Source of the DNA: Oscillospiraceae bacterium
Lineage (GTDB): Bacteria; Bacillota; Clostridia; Oscillospirales; Oscillospiraceae
Length of the DNA: 33,416 bases
Assembly (NCBI GenBank): GCA_009779845.1
Contig: WRBE01000026.1
Span: 1 to 33,416, forward strand
Direction of reading: 5' to 3'
Shown here: positions 25,212-33,147 of the stretch, piece after piece
How the letters are laid out: every line of letters begins with the position of its first letter
How positions within the stretch are numbered: the stretch's first letter is position 1
Translations under genes and position numbers: made by a program
The notes under the pieces: model-generated
What the model was told of the DNA's origin: nothing
The model's database searches: none
The model's input: the letters and a program-made list of their open reading frames with translations, nothing else

Positions 25212-26009
25212 TGCTAGGTAGTTTTCAATTCTAATATTTTGTATCTCCCAACTCAAATCTGTAATAGAGTCATGCCTCTCTTCAAGAATCTGGAACACTT
25301 CATTGCTTCTGCTTCTGACTTCGCTGTTAACTGTTTGAATGTTATAAAACAAAGCGACAATCAAAAAAACTACCAAAATAAAAATGAGCGCGACCAGACG
25401 CATATAAACCCTCTTGTTCACCCACTTCGGTTTTTTTAGTCTAAAGACCATGCGAGACAACATTACAAAGCAACATACTATGCTGAACCTGATAAAGGCT
25501 TGAACAGAAAATTGAAACGCAGATGACGCACGTACTGTATCTTCGGTCAAATTCATTATTATAAAATAAAGCTGCTCTAAGGATTGGGCGTGAGGATAGT
25601 TCATCCATATGCGTGCAATAGTGTAGTCGCTGACACCTGACGAGTATAAAAGTCGGCTAGGAAATTGTATCAGCAGCGGCTGAAAAATTTGAAGCAAAAT
25701 CTGGTTGATACCGAAGAAAATTAGCACAATGAGAAAAACTATCATCAATGGTTTAATCGACCAAAACCCTAGTTTTTTTGCAAGATTATGTAAAAAAACG
25801 CTTTGGATAGTTTGATTTCTAGGAATATATATGCCATTTTGAAGGACATATTGATTATTGTCTTTATCAATAAATCGTTTCATTAATGCTGTGCGATTTT
25901 CTTTCCCTATGACCCATAAGAAAAGCAAAATAGATATTATGCCAAGAAAAATCGGAGGAACTAAGGTTCCCCAAAACGATGATATATCATTTACTGTTTG
26001 AAATCCCAT
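25203..26009 (-). CDS. Unrecognised four-TM membrane protein, possibly frameshifted at the 3' end
   Basis: The product is 268 aa from the ATG at 26009, which has GGGAG upstream; a GTG at 26030 is less likely. Membrane helices lie near residues 12-35, 80-105, 165-185 and 200-222. A soluble C-terminal segment (about 225-268) is rich in charged residues and heptad-like (VRSRSNEVFQILEERHDSI), suggesting a coiled coil. A polar loop between helices 1 and 2 contains KRFIDKDNNQYV. The gene is AT-rich compared with queA and spo0A and lies in an accessory patch. No family was recognised. The shifted frame just after its stop still looks coding, so the present C-terminus may be truncated. Confidence 0.6.
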   Translation of the reverse strand: MGFQTVNDISSFWGTLVPPIFLGIISILLFLWVIGKENRTALMKRFIDKDNNQYVLQNGIYIPRNQTIQSVFLHNLAKKLGFWSIKPLMIVFLIVLIFFGINQILLQIFQPLLIQFPSRLLYSSGVSDYTIARIWMNYPHAQSLEQLYFIIMNLTEDTVRASSAFQFSVQAFIRFSIVCCFVMLSRMVFRLKKPKWVNKRVYMRLVALIFILVVFLIVALFYNIQTVNSEVRSRSNEVFQILEERHDSITDLSWEIQNIRIENYLASI

Positions 26010-26398
26010 AAGTTTCTCCCAATAATTCACATTATAGCTATCATTCGAAATTTAGTAGGCTGCGTGCTTCTGTTCTAGCTATAAGTTCATTATACACATC
26101 ATACTAAAACAAAGCGAATAAATCAACATCATGTATTCCCACCTCTCTCAACTCTTTGCAAGACAAGGCATAGAAAAAGCCGTCGATAAAAATCGACGAC
26201 TTTTTTACTGGTGGAAGGTGTCCTTATAGGACTTTTCTCAAAACCCAATAAAATCAATGCTTTTACCAACCAGTCAAAACAGCGTTTACACAAACCTCTG
26301 CCAATTCATGTGTCAATTATAGTGCTAATCGCAAACGAAGACAACATCTCTACATACCCGCCATCGTGCGGGCATTTTATTCTAGGAGGAAGTTGTCT
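26010..26398. other. AT-rich accessory gap
   Basis: Apart from the hairpin terminator at 26177-26206 and a short CCCGC/GCGGG hairpin with ATTTTATT (26357-26380), which resembles intergenic hairpins of phage gene clusters, no gene is supported here. Confidence 0.4.
26177..26206. terminator. Strong bidirectional-looking terminator
   Basis: AAGCCGTCGAT (26177-26187) and ATCGACGACTT (26192-26202) pair with one mismatch around an AAAA loop, followed by six T on the plus strand and by TTTTTC on the minus strand. No intact upstream plus-strand gene is present, so it is probably left from a lost gene. Confidence 0.75.
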
Positions 26399-26516
26399 AT
26401 ACAAAATCAAATTCAAGTGTTCCAAAATGAAGAGTTTGGGAAAATCGAGGTGCTGATGCTTAATGGCAAACCATATTTCCCAGCAACGGAATGTGCCACT
26501 CTGCTTGCTTACAAGC
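26399..26516 (+). pseudogene. Phage antirepressor (BRO-N-like) N-terminal fragment
   Basis: The first 39 or so codons read QNQIQVFQNEEFGKIEVLML and continue NGKPYFPATECATLLAYK, the start of BRO-N antirepressors. AGGAGG at 26384 stands nine bases before an ATA where ATG is expected, so the start codon seems mutated. The reading frame then changes to transposase sequence without a stop. Confidence 0.7.
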
Positions 26517-26660
26517 GTCAGTATACATCGAAGGCATTTCGGAACCTTTTGCGCATGAACAAGATTGTCCAACCATTTTCACGGACTGGAACGCCTCATG
26601 ATAACGCTGTTGCAGAGGCGTTTTTCTCTGCCCTGAAGAAAGAGGAGCTGTCCTCATTCT
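26517..26660 (+). pseudogene. IS3-family transposase (OrfB) C-terminal fragment
   Basis: QYTSKAFRNLLRMNKIVQPF, then SRTGTPHDNAVAEAFFSALK and KEEL, match the rve domain around the third catalytic acid of IS3/IS150 transposases. It is joined in frame to the antirepressor fragment at about 26516. The usual continuation (YN--RPH--L) is absent, so the fragment is broken on both sides. No IS ends were recognised. Confidence 0.75.
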
Positions 26661-26725
26661 GCTCCATGCTGGAAACCCGAATGTATCCGTATGTCCTAAT
26701 AATCATCATCCTCTCCAAAAAAGAA

Positions 26726-26756
26726 GAACGCCGTAGCACTCCACCACGACGTTCTT
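26726..26756. repeat. Imperfect hairpin downstream of the transposase fragment
   Basis: AGAACGCCGT and ACGACGTTCT pair with one mismatch around an 11-base loop, followed by TTTC. It is a possible remnant terminator. Confidence 0.35.
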
Positions 26757-26899
26757 TTCAACAATACCACTTTAACACACCCCCACCAGAACCAAACGAA
26801 CCACTCTGGCTTATCACACGCAAGGTATTCGCCCCTCGTAGGAGACGTGTAGCGCATGAACGGTTTATAAAACAACCGTAATACCACAGAACAAGCCCG

Positions 26900-26928
26900 T
26901 TGACCAGAAGGCATTTTTCATATAAAAT
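26900..26928 (+). promoter_or_regulatory. Promoter of the FUSC-HutD gene
   Basis: TTGACC (26900-26905), a 17-base spacer and TAAAAT (26923-26928) form a near-consensus sigma-A promoter, about 30 bases before the start codon. Confidence 0.7.
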
Positions 26929-26961
26929 AGAGCATATTAAATCCATGAGGTGGCACCTGAC

Positions 26962-28152
26962 ATGGTAGACTTAGAAAAACTACAAAAAATCCCCCATCCG
27001 GGGTTGCGGAACATCAAAACTGCCTTGGCGGCCACAATTTGTATTGTACTCTACACCTTAGTCGGTCGGATAGAGGGCTTGCCCTTGGCCCGGCTAGAGG
27101 GGTTGCCGTTGGCTTGTATTGCGGTCTTTATCTGCGTGCAGGACTCGGTGGACAAGTCGTGGAAAGCGGGCCGGGATCGGGCCCTTGGCACGTTGCTGGG
27201 CGGCGCATTTGCCAGTATCGCTGGGATCATCATGGCGGCAGTAGATGTAGAGCAGACTCTGATTGTGGCGGCAATTGTGGCCTTTGTTGGGATTGTGCTC
27301 TATATCTTCGCCTGCAATTTATTGAAAATTGAAAACAGCATCGTCATCGGCCTTGCCACCTATACCATCATCCTCTTTAGCCCCATGTCGGCAGAGATGG
27401 AGCCGGTCTTACACGCACTCAATCGCACGCTGGATACACTGATTGGCATCGTTATCGGATGCAGTGTCAATATCCTCCTCTTCCGGCCCCGGCCGGAGCG
27501 GTTCCGGGGGTGTGATACCGTGAACCCCGTGTTCCACTACGAACGCCGCCAGACCGGCCACCACAAAACCGTCCGCTGGGAAGGGGGCTATACGGAGGAA
27601 CTTTATATCTACCCGGAGGACGCTCTCTACCAAAACATGGACTTCGACTTCCGTGTGGCGGTCAACCGCGGGGTGGTGGAGCGGGGTTGTTACCGTACGT
27701 TTCCCGGTTTCAAGCGGCAAACCCTCCTACTAGACGGTGAGATACACCTGACCCACAAAGACGCCCACGATGTAGTGTTGGGGCCATACGAACAAGACGT
27801 GAGCCTAGGCGACTGGGAGACCGCATGTTCCGGCCATGGAACAGACATGACCCTACTCACCGCCGAAGGGGTAAGCGGTCGGTTTGATCTGCTCTATTGC
27901 GGAGAGCGGTTAGAGCTTGCCAACAGCGCTTTCGTTTCCCTCTACTGCCTCCGTGACGGGGCCAAACTCTATTTGAACAATGCCAGACAGACATATAAAG
28001 AAGAGTTGGCACAAGGGGATTTGGTGCTGGTCTCTTGGTTCCCCAACGGCAATGAGACATATCAGGTAGAAGTCCGCCATGAGACGGAAGAATCTACAAC
28101 AGAGCCGTTGGCGGTTATGGTTACGGTGCGGGAGGACACGGAAAAAGAATAG
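26962..28152 (+). CDS. FUSC (aromatic acid exporter-like) membrane domain fused to a HutD/Ves cupin-like domain
   Basis: The product is 396 aa from the ATG at 26962, with GAGGTGG upstream; a GTG at 26950 overlaps that site. Residues 13-175 are an ArAE/FUSC-type bundle of about six helices, with the conserved RALGTLLGGAFASI and LNRTLDTLIGIVIGCSVN. This is the smaller DUF939-like form. From about residue 190 the sequence is HutD/Ves-like: WEGGYTEELYIYP, DFDFRVAVNRGVVERGCYRTFPG and LLLDGEIHLTH. HutD is linked to histidine utilisation and Ves to cold-induced responses; neither is mechanistically well understood. FUSC proteins export aromatic acids. The fusion suggests a cytoplasmic ligand-sensing domain on an exporter, which is inference. 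Monocistronic, with its own promoter. Confidence 0.85.
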   Translation: MVDLEKLQKIPHPGLRNIKTALAATICIVLYTLVGRIEGLPLARLEGLPLACIAVFICVQDSVDKSWKAGRDRALGTLLGGAFASIAGIIMAAVDVEQTLIVAAIVAFVGIVLYIFACNLLKIENSIVIGLATYTIILFSPMSAEMEPVLHALNRTLDTLIGIVIGCSVNILLFRPRPERFRGCDTVNPVFHYERRQTGHHKTVRWEGGYTEELYIYPEDALYQNMDFDFRVAVNRGVVERGCYRTFPGFKRQTLLLDGEIHLTHKDAHDVVLGPYEQDVSLGDWETACSGHGTDMTLLTAEGVSGRFDLLYCGERLELANSAFVSLYCLRDGAKLYLNNARQTYKEELAQGDLVLVSWFPNGNETYQVEVRHETEESTTEPLAVMVTVREDTEKE

Positions 28153-28303
28153 ACTACAAATATAGACCTCACACGGCAGGGGCGGTGCAGTGGACTTTTA
28201 ACAGTGGATGTGGTAGAATAGGTTTGCTCGTTGTCTGCCTTTGCGGTGGGTAGTGTAAAGATTTTATAGTTGGTAGCGATTGTAAGGGCAGCAGTTTTGT
28301 CGC

Positions 28304-28347
28304 CTCGTCCGCTGTGCATCGTGGTGTCACGGTGTAGAGCGGACGAG
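28304..28347. repeat. 10-bp inverted repeat in the leader region of the lipoprotein gene
   Basis: CTCGTCCGCT (28304-28313) and AGCGGACGAG (28338-28347) are perfect inverted copies 24 bases apart, 42 bases before the lipoprotein start. They could be an operator or a leader hairpin. A weak promoter (TTGTCT 28231-28236, 17 bases, TGTAAA 28254-28259) lies upstream. Confidence 0.45.
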
Positions 28348-28389
28348 TTGAGATCGTCTGGAAAATAAAAGAAATCGAGGAAACAGAAT

Positions 28390-29589
28390 ATGAAAAAGAA
28401 GATTGGACTGGTGCTTGTCGCCCTGCTACTTGTACTTACACTGGCCGCCTGTAGCGCAGAGGAAGGCACTCCGGAAGACCGCGCTTTTGCAGCCTATATG
28501 ACATGGCTAGAGCGCATCGGCAGTGCAGGAGAGCCCCGAATCGGTGCATGGGATTCTGATTTTGTCATGGACGTGGATATGCGCTTTTTTGGCATGACGT
28601 TCCATACAGTTGCCACTGGCACATCGCAAGCGATTGTAGACGGTGACCACGTCACAATGTACATGGAGATGGACATGGACATGGGTATGCCCGGTGTGCC
28701 GGCCATGAATATGGAAATGTTCATGGAAATGGAGGGCTTTACTTTAATCGACACGGTAATGTTGATAGATGGTCAGTACATCTCCGGCTTGGCGGATGAA
28801 ATGGATGATGCCCTCTCACCCCTGGAAACAATGGAGAGCATGAACCAGGTGCCGGAGTTTATGCTAGACGATATTGTAGAAGTTGAACTCTACGAGGGTG
28901 AGGATTACACCGTGTTCACCATCATAGTAGACGGGGACGCCGTAGGCGAATTTATGAACCAAAATTTAGAGCAAGCCTATGCCGTGCTAGATGAGTTTGG
29001 CATGGACTTTGACTTTGGCGCAGAAGATTTGACGCTGATCCTCACCGTGGATGAAGAGGGCGAACCCCTAGCCGTTACCATGGATATGATCATGGAAATG
29101 GTCTTTGACGAAGATTTTGAGGAGGAAGAACTGGCCGGGCAGAGCTTTTCGGTTAGCTACTCTATCACTTATACCTACCACGCCTTTGGTGATGATGTAG
29201 TAGTCATGCGCCCAGAAGTACCAGAGCAACCGGAAGTGCTGGAGCAGCCGGATGTGGCGGAGCAACCGGATGCGGCAGAGGAGTTGGATATTCTGCTTGA
29301 CATTGACTTTGACAATTTGCACCAACCTGAAGTTTTCGTAGGTACTTGGGCGTGGGATGCAGACGATAGCTATATCTATGTGTTTTATGCCGATGGCATA
29401 GGGTTCCGCGGCTTTGACGGAGAGATGGAAGAGTTTGATTGGACAGTAGAAGGTGACGACCACTTGCTTATCCTGTCGCTGGATACATACCAAATTGAAA
29501 GCTGGAGCTTTGTCATCGCAGACGGTGTGCTAACCATTGATAACCGTCAAGTAGCTGGTATGACGTGGAGCTATGTGTTCCAAGGATAG
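28390..29589 (+). CDS. Acidic, Met-rich lipoprotein with C-terminal lipocalin-like module
   Basis: The product is 399 aa. A lipoprotein signal ends in LTLAAC with lipidation at Cys21. The N-terminal half resembles LolA/DUF6612-like lipoproteins: long beta strands reading VDMRFFGMTFHTVATGTSQA and so on. Residues 90-114 alternate Met with other residues (11 Met in 25). The whole protein is strongly acidic. Three 6-residue repeats (EQPEVL, EQPDVA, EQPDAA) form a linker near 279-296. The last 80 residues start GTWAWDADDSYIYVFYADG, like small lipocalin-like domains, and match the first domain of the next plus-strand gene. Probable extracytoplasmic ligand binding; ligand unknown. GAGGAAAC precedes the ATG. 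Confidence 0.8.
   Translation: MKKKIGLVLVALLLVLTLAACSAEEGTPEDRAFAAYMTWLERIGSAGEPRIGAWDSDFVMDVDMRFFGMTFHTVATGTSQAIVDGDHVTMYMEMDMDMGMPGVPAMNMEMFMEMEGFTLIDTVMLIDGQYISGLADEMDDALSPLETMESMNQVPEFMLDDIVEVELYEGEDYTVFTIIVDGDAVGEFMNQNLEQAYAVLDEFGMDFDFGAEDLTLILTVDEEGEPLAVTMDMIMEMVFDEDFEEEELAGQSFSVSYSITYTYHAFGDDVVVMRPEVPEQPEVLEQPDVAEQPDAAEELDILLDIDFDNLHQPEVFVGTWAWDADDSYIYVFYADGIGFRGFDGEMEEFDWTVEGDDHLLILSLDTYQIESWSFVIADGVLTIDNRQVAGMTWSYVFQG
29224..29277 (+). repeat. Three tandem 18-bp repeats in the lipoprotein linker
   Basis: Three units, each opening GAGCA(A/G)CCGGA, encode EQPEVL, EQPDVA and EQPDAA. This is a simple in-frame minisatellite that could change linker length by slippage. Confidence 0.75.
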
Positions 29590-29629
29590 TTTGATGCACC
29601 ACAAAGTACGGCGCAAAACCTCATTTGTA

Positions 29630-29656
29630 CAGCACAAGGCTTGAGAGATGAGGGTT
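29630..29656 (+). repeat. Repeat copy 1 flanking the PH-domain gene
   Basis: 29634-29656 matches the reverse complement of 31451-31473 at 21 of 23 positions. In direct orientation 29630-29652 matches 31430-31452 at about 20 of 23. Each copy lies about 35-40 bases after a stop codon. Confidence 0.6.
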
Positions 29657-29723
29657 GATATGCTCTCTTCAAAGTAGGCAGTGGAAGTAAAAAACCACGT
29701 TTACAGAGAGGGGAGCATTTGTA

Positions 29724-29801
29724 ATGCCACAAGAGGGAAAGTTGCCAACGGAGCAATACAGGGAGGTAGTAGGGACACGTCAACCTACAAAACTCGTATA
29801 A
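29724..29801 (+). pseudogene. Possible transposase OrfA N-terminal remnant
   Basis: A 25-codon frame (MPQEGKLPTEQYREVVGTRQ then PTKLV) with GAGGGGAG upstream recalls the N-terminus of IS3-type OrfA proteins (a basic start, then TxEfKxEVV). The match is short and it may instead be a genuine small peptide or chance. Confidence 0.25.
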
Positions 29802-29854
29802 CGTTTGTATTTAATTACATAATTTAGATTGACGTGGACAGAGTGATGGAGCGG

Positions 29855-29883
29855 TAGACTTTACGCCGCCCATGTGGTACAAT
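29855..29883 (+). promoter_or_regulatory. Promoter of the PH-domain membrane protein gene
   Basis: TAGACT (29855-29860), a 17-base spacer and TACAAT (29878-29883) with an extended -10 TGG immediately before it. The start codon follows about 70 bases later. Confidence 0.55.
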
Positions 29884-29956
29884 TCACAGTGATATTCTTT
29901 GTCCCAACGTTCGGCTTGGGGCGCACGGGAAAACTTATATTAGTCGTGGATAAACA

Positions 29957-31396
29957 ATGAAAAAAACAATCAGAACTATCCTGTTGCTCAAGCTCGTTGG
30001 TATTATGTTACTCGCAAATCTGGCAATTGTCGCAAGTGCAACTGATTCGATTGATCCTTCGCCAGTTTCGCTTGAAAAACACCTCATCGGTACATGGCGT
30101 TGGGAAGCGACTTCTTCGTCTTGGCGTATCATTTTCCGTGAAGATGGCACTATGTTGGATGGCCCGTCAAGCTTTCGAACGATCTATAATTGGCAAGCTG
30201 TCAACGACAGGCTGATTGTTAACGGTATAGACTGGAACATACGCCTCACCGACAACGCCATCACCGTCGATAGGTATGGGCAAGGGAACAACACCCACAC
30301 ATATATTTGGTACAGCGACTCAACGGAGGGCGAAACCAGCTTCACATTCATCTGGCTTATTTTGATTGTTCTACTGATACCAGTCGGCGTGATTGTGCTA
30401 ATTGTCGTACTCGTGCGTAAACGTAAACGCAAACAATTGAATCGGTTACTTGAACAATCAAGCGGAACTTCTTTGGTGCATATTTCAAGCAAGCCGTCAT
30501 TCATTGCCGACCTCATCATTTTGATCATCAATATTTTTATTGACATTTCGCTTCTTTTGAGCGGACGGTTTTTCTGGTTTTTCTTACTTCTTTTCTGCAC
30601 AATACTCCCCGCAAGCAGATTGATAAAAACGCTCAGAAGTGGCATTGTCGTGGGGAATGCAGGCATCTTCGTCACAATCAAAAAGGAGAAATTTCAAATG
30701 GCCTATCATGAAATTTCGTCTGTTAGTATAACAGATAACAGAGAGCTTCTCATTGTTTCCGGCTACCAATCTCGCTCTATCCGAATCAGAAATGTCCGTG
30801 CGATACGAGATGCGATTTCACATAACATGGAGGCGTTGGCGGTTGCACCTGCGCCCATGAAAACACCTGTGTTGCGCACATCGGATGCATTATATGTGGG
30901 CAATGATTCTGCCACAGAACTAAGCGTTTCTTTGGAGCGGCAAATTACTGAAATTTATGATCGTGAACGCACAGAGCTACCGGACGAATTTTACGCATTT
31001 GACAATATCCCATCCCAAAAGTTAGAAAATGCAAAGAAAAGCTATGCCGCATCGTTGGGTTCTGATGAACAGGTTATCTTCTTTTACGATGACACGGTCC
31101 GGGGTTCTGCTAAAACAGGGTTTATGCTAACATCAAAATATTTATACGGTAGCTTCAATGGAACAGAAGTGGAAAAAATTTATATTGGAAATATAGTCAG
31201 AATATCACAAGCGACCGCAAGTAAGCTAATGTATTTCATTACGGTTGAAATGAAAGATGAGAGATACACGGACTTTATTGTAGGCGCCTTGCAAAGGAAA
31301 ATATCTGCAATTGTACGCACCTTGGATGAAACCATAAGTTTGCTAAATAGCAATTCATCTGCACCATCCGAAAGTAACGTTGCCCATCACGAATAA
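29957..31396 (+). CDS. Membrane protein with lipocalin-like extracytoplasmic and PH-like cytoplasmic domains
   Basis: The product is 479 aa. A signal peptide (about 1-29) is followed by a small beta-rich domain (about 38-120) beginning LIGTWRWEATSSSWRIIFREDG, similar to the lipoprotein's C-terminal module. A membrane helix (about 133-153) ends in the basic RKRKRKQ, and a hydrophobic hairpin (about 178-215) follows. The first cytoplasmic beta domain (about 220-290, GIVVGNAGIFVTIKKEKFQM) resembles bacterial PH domains. A second (about 345-455) has DEQVIFFYDDTVRGSAKTGFMLTSKYLYG, typical of YokE-like PH domains. These domains usually bind proteins or lipids at membranes. The architecture suggests a signal passed from outside to inside; function is unknown. 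The ribosome binding site is weak (GTGGAT). Confidence 0.7.
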   Translation: MKKTIRTILLLKLVGIMLLANLAIVASATDSIDPSPVSLEKHLIGTWRWEATSSSWRIIFREDGTMLDGPSSFRTIYNWQAVNDRLIVNGIDWNIRLTDNAITVDRYGQGNNTHTYIWYSDSTEGETSFTFIWLILIVLLIPVGVIVLIVVLVRKRKRKQLNRLLEQSSGTSLVHISSKPSFIADLIILIINIFIDISLLLSGRFFWFFLLLFCTILPASRLIKTLRSGIVVGNAGIFVTIKKEKFQMAYHEISSVSITDNRELLIVSGYQSRSIRIRNVRAIRDAISHNMEALAVAPAPMKTPVLRTSDALYVGNDSATELSVSLERQITEIYDRERTELPDEFYAFDNIPSQKLENAKKSYAASLGSDEQVIFFYDDTVRGSAKTGFMLTSKYLYGSFNGTEVEKIYIGNIVRISQATASKLMYFITVEMKDERYTDFIVGALQRKISAIVRTLDETISLLNSNSSAPSESNVAHHE

Positions 31397-31434
31397 GCAC
31401 TTCCTCTAGTGAGGCACAAACCCACCCGACAGCG

Positions 31435-31472
31435 CAAGGCATGAAAGATGAACCCTCATCTTTCATGCCTTG
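31435..31472 (+). terminator. 17-bp perfect hairpin, terminator and repeat copy 2
   Basis: 31435-31451 and 31456-31472 are perfect inverted arms around ACCC, followed by TTTGC. It lies 39 bases after the PH-domain gene stop and probably ends that transcript, although the T run is short. The arms belong to a repeat family with a copy at 29630. Confidence 0.65.
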
Positions 31473-31516
31473 TTTGCAACTTGCCATTGATAAATCACCC
31501 CAAAGACAACAAAAAT

Positions 31517-31542
31517 AAAGTAGTGACAAGCGTCACTACTTT
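31517..31542 (-). terminator. Rho-independent terminator of the MFS gene
   Basis: AAAGTAGTGAC (31517-31527) and GTCACTACTTT (31532-31542) form an 11-bp perfect stem. On the minus strand it runs into TTTATTTTTG, five bases after the MFS stop codon. Confidence 0.85.
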
Positions 31543-31547
31543 TCGGG

Positions 31548-32798
31548 TCATGCATCACTCTCCGCTTCCCGGAAATGTTTGCGGACAAACAGTACCGTAA
31601 CCAGACAAATAAAAGCGGCAACGAACACAATAAGCCATGGCACTGTGTAAAGCCGTTCAAGAAATACGCCGGTCAAGAGAAATCCTAACCCCGTTGACAC
31701 GATCGGGAGCGCGGAAAGGAGAGACATGACTTTCCCAAGGAGTTGCGGGGGCGTGATCTTTTGTACATAAGCCCACAGCGGAATCATATATAGCATCAGG
31801 GCCACACCGCAGATTGTATCCGCAGCTATGATCACCACAAAGGCGGCAAGGTGCGGCATATCAAATAGCAAGACCACACCGACAGGAACCAAGGATAGGG
31901 CGAGAAATACTGCCGCAGAAGGGACACGCTTGATGGTTAATCGTTCTCCCAGAGCACCGGCGATTAAACCGCCGATGATCCCCCCACTCCAAGCAATGCC
32001 TCTGCCAATTCCAATATGCTCGGTGCCCATGCCCAGATATTGGGTGATGAATACCGGAACCCCTACCATAAATATACTGGCAACAAACATAGGCAGTACG
32101 ATCATCAAAACCGCCATCTTCACTAAGATGGGCCTTTCCTTTGTGACAAAGCGGAGTGCTCCGGTCATATCCGTTTTTACGATCTGTATCATTCCCATGC
32201 CCGTTTCTTGCTTTTTATACGGGATGCGGATCAACAGATCCATCCCTGCTGTAATCACAAAGCAAACGGCACAGGCCACCAAAATAGGCGATAACCCAAA
32301 CCTAGCAAGAAGAATACCGGCTGCGGCAGGTGCCGCCATATTCGCCAGTGTGTTTACCGTTTCAATGACCGAGTTCGCCCGGACAAGCGCATTTTCCGGC
32401 ACAAGCAGAGGGGTGCTCGCTTGCACGGCGGGTAGGTACATGCCTTGAATGGCGTTGAGCGCCAATAGCTTTACCAGCATAATCGGTGCGATGGCCCCCG
32501 ATATGCCGCTTATGATCATGTATATCACGATAATCAGGGCTACGGCCACATCAAGCCAAAACATGATGAATTGCTTTTTCAGCCGATCCGCCATAATACC
32601 GCCGATGGGAGACGTAATTGCAATCGGGAGGAAAGACAAGCCTAATATGATGCCGAATAGAGCAGGCGATCCGCTTGCGCTCAGGATATAGAGCGGCAGA
32701 ACGAAGGTAAGTACTTGATTACCGAAAACGGAAAAAATCTTTCCGATTGACAGTAGCAAAAAGTTATTGTTCCATAGTGTTTTGACGGCTGATTCCAT
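31548..32798 (-). CDS. MFS exporter, MefA/MFS_3-like drug efflux family
   Basis: The product is 416 aa with 12 predicted membrane helices. The N-terminal motif NNNFLLLSIGKIFSVFGNQV and the loop 2-3 signature GGIMADRLKKQ are typical of the MFS_3 branch that includes macrolide exporters. These use proton antiport; here the substrate is unknown. The ATG at 32798 has AAGAGG seven bases upstream and is preferred over the ATG at 32813, which lacks a site. A terminator follows the stop. It is preceded by about 300 bases of leader with small hairpins. Confidence 0.85.
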   Translation of the reverse strand: MESAVKTLWNNNFLLLSIGKIFSVFGNQVLTFVLPLYILSASGSPALFGIILGLSFLPIAITSPIGGIMADRLKKQFIMFWLDVAVALIIVIYMIISGISGAIAPIMLVKLLALNAIQGMYLPAVQASTPLLVPENALVRANSVIETVNTLANMAAPAAAGILLARFGLSPILVACAVCFVITAGMDLLIRIPYKKQETGMGMIQIVKTDMTGALRFVTKERPILVKMAVLMIVLPMFVASIFMVGVPVFITQYLGMGTEHIGIGRGIAWSGGIIGGLIAGALGERLTIKRVPSAAVFLALSLVPVGVVLLFDMPHLAAFVVIIAADTICGVALMLYMIPLWAYVQKITPPQLLGKVMSLLSALPIVSTGLGFLLTGVFLERLYTVPWLIVFVAAFICLVTVLFVRKHFREAESDA

Positions 32799-33113
32799 GT
32801 GATACCTCTTCATTTCTATAAAATTGTTGTGCGCGATGATTTATGCTGTACGCCTTTTCTTGCGTTCATGTTCTAGTAGCGCAAGGAAAAACGGGGTGCA
32901 TTCAGTGTTTGCGTCGAATGTTAAAGCAGTGGTGCGTGCGTGTTTGGCACCGCTCTTTTTCTATGTGAATATCATACCCGATACACTCCTCTCAACACGT
33001 TGAGGGGCTGTCCATGATTTGTCTGTTTCATTTGCAAGCCTCCGATTCAACCATATTTTTTGCGAATATGGGCCAGAGCGTTTTCGGCCGTAACATTCTA
33101 TTTTGCCGCAGAA
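32799..33113. promoter_or_regulatory. Leader/upstream region of the MFS gene
   Basis: It contains CTTGCG/CGCAAG arms flanking 15 bases (about 32859-32885) and an imperfect inverted repeat CCTCTCAA/TTGAGGGG near 32990-33010. MFS drug exporters are often controlled by leader attenuation or MerR/TetR regulators, but no leader peptide or clear promoter could be fixed. No gene is supported here. Confidence 0.35.
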
Positions 33114-33147
33114 AAAGAGCAGCTTATCGAAAAGATAGCCGCTCTTT
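33114..33147 (-). terminator. Terminator of the gene entering from the right
   Basis: AAAGAGCAGCTTATC (33114-33128) pairs, with two mismatches, with the arm ending GCTCTTT at 33147. On the minus strand the stem leads into TTCTG. It begins directly after the stop codon at 33148. Confidence 0.65.

Larger units (their letters stand above)
29590..29854. other. Gap with repeat and possible transposase remnant
   Basis: After the lipoprotein stop there is a repeat related to 31430-31473, then a 25-codon reading frame with an intact ribosome binding site, and an AT-rich stretch up to the next promoter. Nothing else is supported. Confidence 0.35.

Noticed and set aside
26211..26456. 81-codon plus-strand frame upstream of the antirepressor fragment
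   Set aside because: No ribosome binding site, Lys/Cys-rich translation without recognisable features, and overlap with better supported sequence.
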